Positions 4,612 through 5,149 of a stretch of 5,149 bases of DNA are shown here, piece by piece; position 1 is the stretch's first letter, and every line of letters begins with the position of its first letter. This DNA is from an uncultured Eubacterium sp. (GTDB taxonomy: Bacteria > Bacillota > Clostridia > Lachnospirales > Lachnospiraceae). The translations under genes were made by a program, and so were the position numbers. The stretch is taken from contig CAJTZF010000038.1 in NCBI GenBank assembly GCA_910584245.1, positions 1-5,149 on the forward strand, read 5' to 3'. The notes below the pieces were generated by a model. The model did not search any database, was not told the origin of the DNA, and saw only the letters and a program-made list of their open reading frames with translations.

Positions 4612-5149
4612 CTAGATCACATAATTTGATCCCATTTTCATCAATCGTTCTTTTATTTGTTTTATATCTTCTGTCCTCCCTAGTTTTTTGCACAATTTTG
4701 CACAGCATCGTAAATAATATTCTTCATTCTGAATCCTACTATTATTTTTTAAGATTTGCCCCGCCTTTTGAAGATCATTAGCATCATCGTAATAACAATA
4801 AAATAGCCCCACAATCGCTCTGCTGTCGTCAACGGACTTCTCCAATATTTTATTATAATATTGAATTGCTTTATCTATATTTTTCATCTTCTTATTTAAT
4901 CTGGCCGCTTCGTACAGTGCAATAATATCAGCTCTCGATATAGATACTATCCTTTCAAATATATTTAATGCCTCCTCGTTTTTCTTTTCTTTTTTATATA
5001 ACCTTCCCAACTCATTCAATACTGGCAAATTCTGGCCATCCACTTCCAATGCCCTCTTAAACGTTTCCTCTGCCTCCCCATCCCTTCCACGGTCTGCATA
5101 AAATCGGGCCAGTTCATTCAATGCCGGCAGATGGTTACCATCCACTTCC
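4612..5149 (-). CDS. TPR-repeat protein, C-terminal part (5' end beyond the right edge)
   Basis: An open frame enters from the right edge and stops with TAG at 4612; about 179 codons are visible and the true start lies outside. It consists of 34-residue tetratricopeptide repeats: one starting VDGNHLPALNEL, one VDGQNLPVLNEL, one ISRADIIALYEA, then two degenerate copies and a short tail ending SNYVI. TPR helical pairs form a superhelix for protein-protein binding; no catalytic domain is in view, and such repeats often trail another domain at the N-terminus. The first two visible repeats are also similar as DNA with a 102-base period: the same 12 bases occur at 5036-5047 and 5138-5149. The C-terminal copies have drifted and are AT-richer. 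It is followed by a 467-base gap and has no clear terminator. The partner and role are unknown. A GTG near 5145 lies inside a repeat and is not the start. Confidence 0.88.
   Translation of the reverse strand, partial: EVDGNHLPALNELARFYADRGRDGEAEETFKRALEVDGQNLPVLNELGRLYKKEKKNEEALNIFERIVSISRADIIALYEAARLNKKMKNIDKAIQYYNKILEKSVDDSRAIVGLFYCYYDDANDLQKAGQILKNNSRIQNEEYYLRCCAKLCKKLGRTEDIKQIKERLMKMGSNYVI

Overview
The window looks like a piece of a Gram-positive Clostridia chromosome, most likely Lachnospiraceae. The reasons are AT-rich intergenic DNA with sigma-A-type promoters, GGAGG-type ribosome binding sites, and a secreted polysaccharide deacetylase with the Lys/Val-rich Ig-like domain and Thr/Pro/Ser linker common in that family. 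The taxon is inferred from style; no rRNA or other marker gene is present.

Layout from left to right. Positions 1-342 hold no convincing gene. They carry two promoters pointing apart. A leftward one (TTGACC-17-TATGAT) is embedded in inverted repeats and has a GC-rich leader that runs off the left edge. A rightward one (TTGACT-17-TACACT) serves a PadR-family repressor gene (343-732), which ends in a clear intrinsic terminator. Everything to the right is on the minus strand: the deacetylase (837-2024), a DNA-deoxyinosine (hypoxanthine) glycosylase (2115-2606), a small MGMT/alkyltransferase-like protein (2619-2939), an MFS transporter (2957-4144), a possible 26-codon small ORF with its own strong promoter (4329-4409), and the 3' end of a TPR-repeat gene entering from the right edge (4612-5149).

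The MFS, MGMT-like and glycosylase genes are separated by only 17 and 12 bases and very likely form one operon, pairing a permease with two base-damage repair proteins. The deacetylase follows 90 bases later with its own extended -10 promoter. That promoter is overlapped by an exact ATGT-N8-ACAT dyad, the consensus reported for PadR regulators, so the convergent neighbour PadR is a plausible repressor of the deacetylase. A second exact copy of the dyad lies in the long leader region upstream of the MFS operon, and a manual scan found no others.

The 467-base gap 4145-4611 is rich in signals: a perfect 15-base palindrome (GTTCAAACTTTGAAC), the second PadR-like box, two TATAAT promoters and the small ORF. 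I see nothing interpretable in 4461-4611 beyond AT-rich sequence.

No mobile element, CRISPR array, tRNA or rRNA is visible. I did not find a clear-cut new system. The best leads are the PadR circuit, the altered metal-site motif of the deacetylase, the leader peptide-like ORF before the transporter operon, and the strongly operator-like leftward promoter whose gene lies outside the window.
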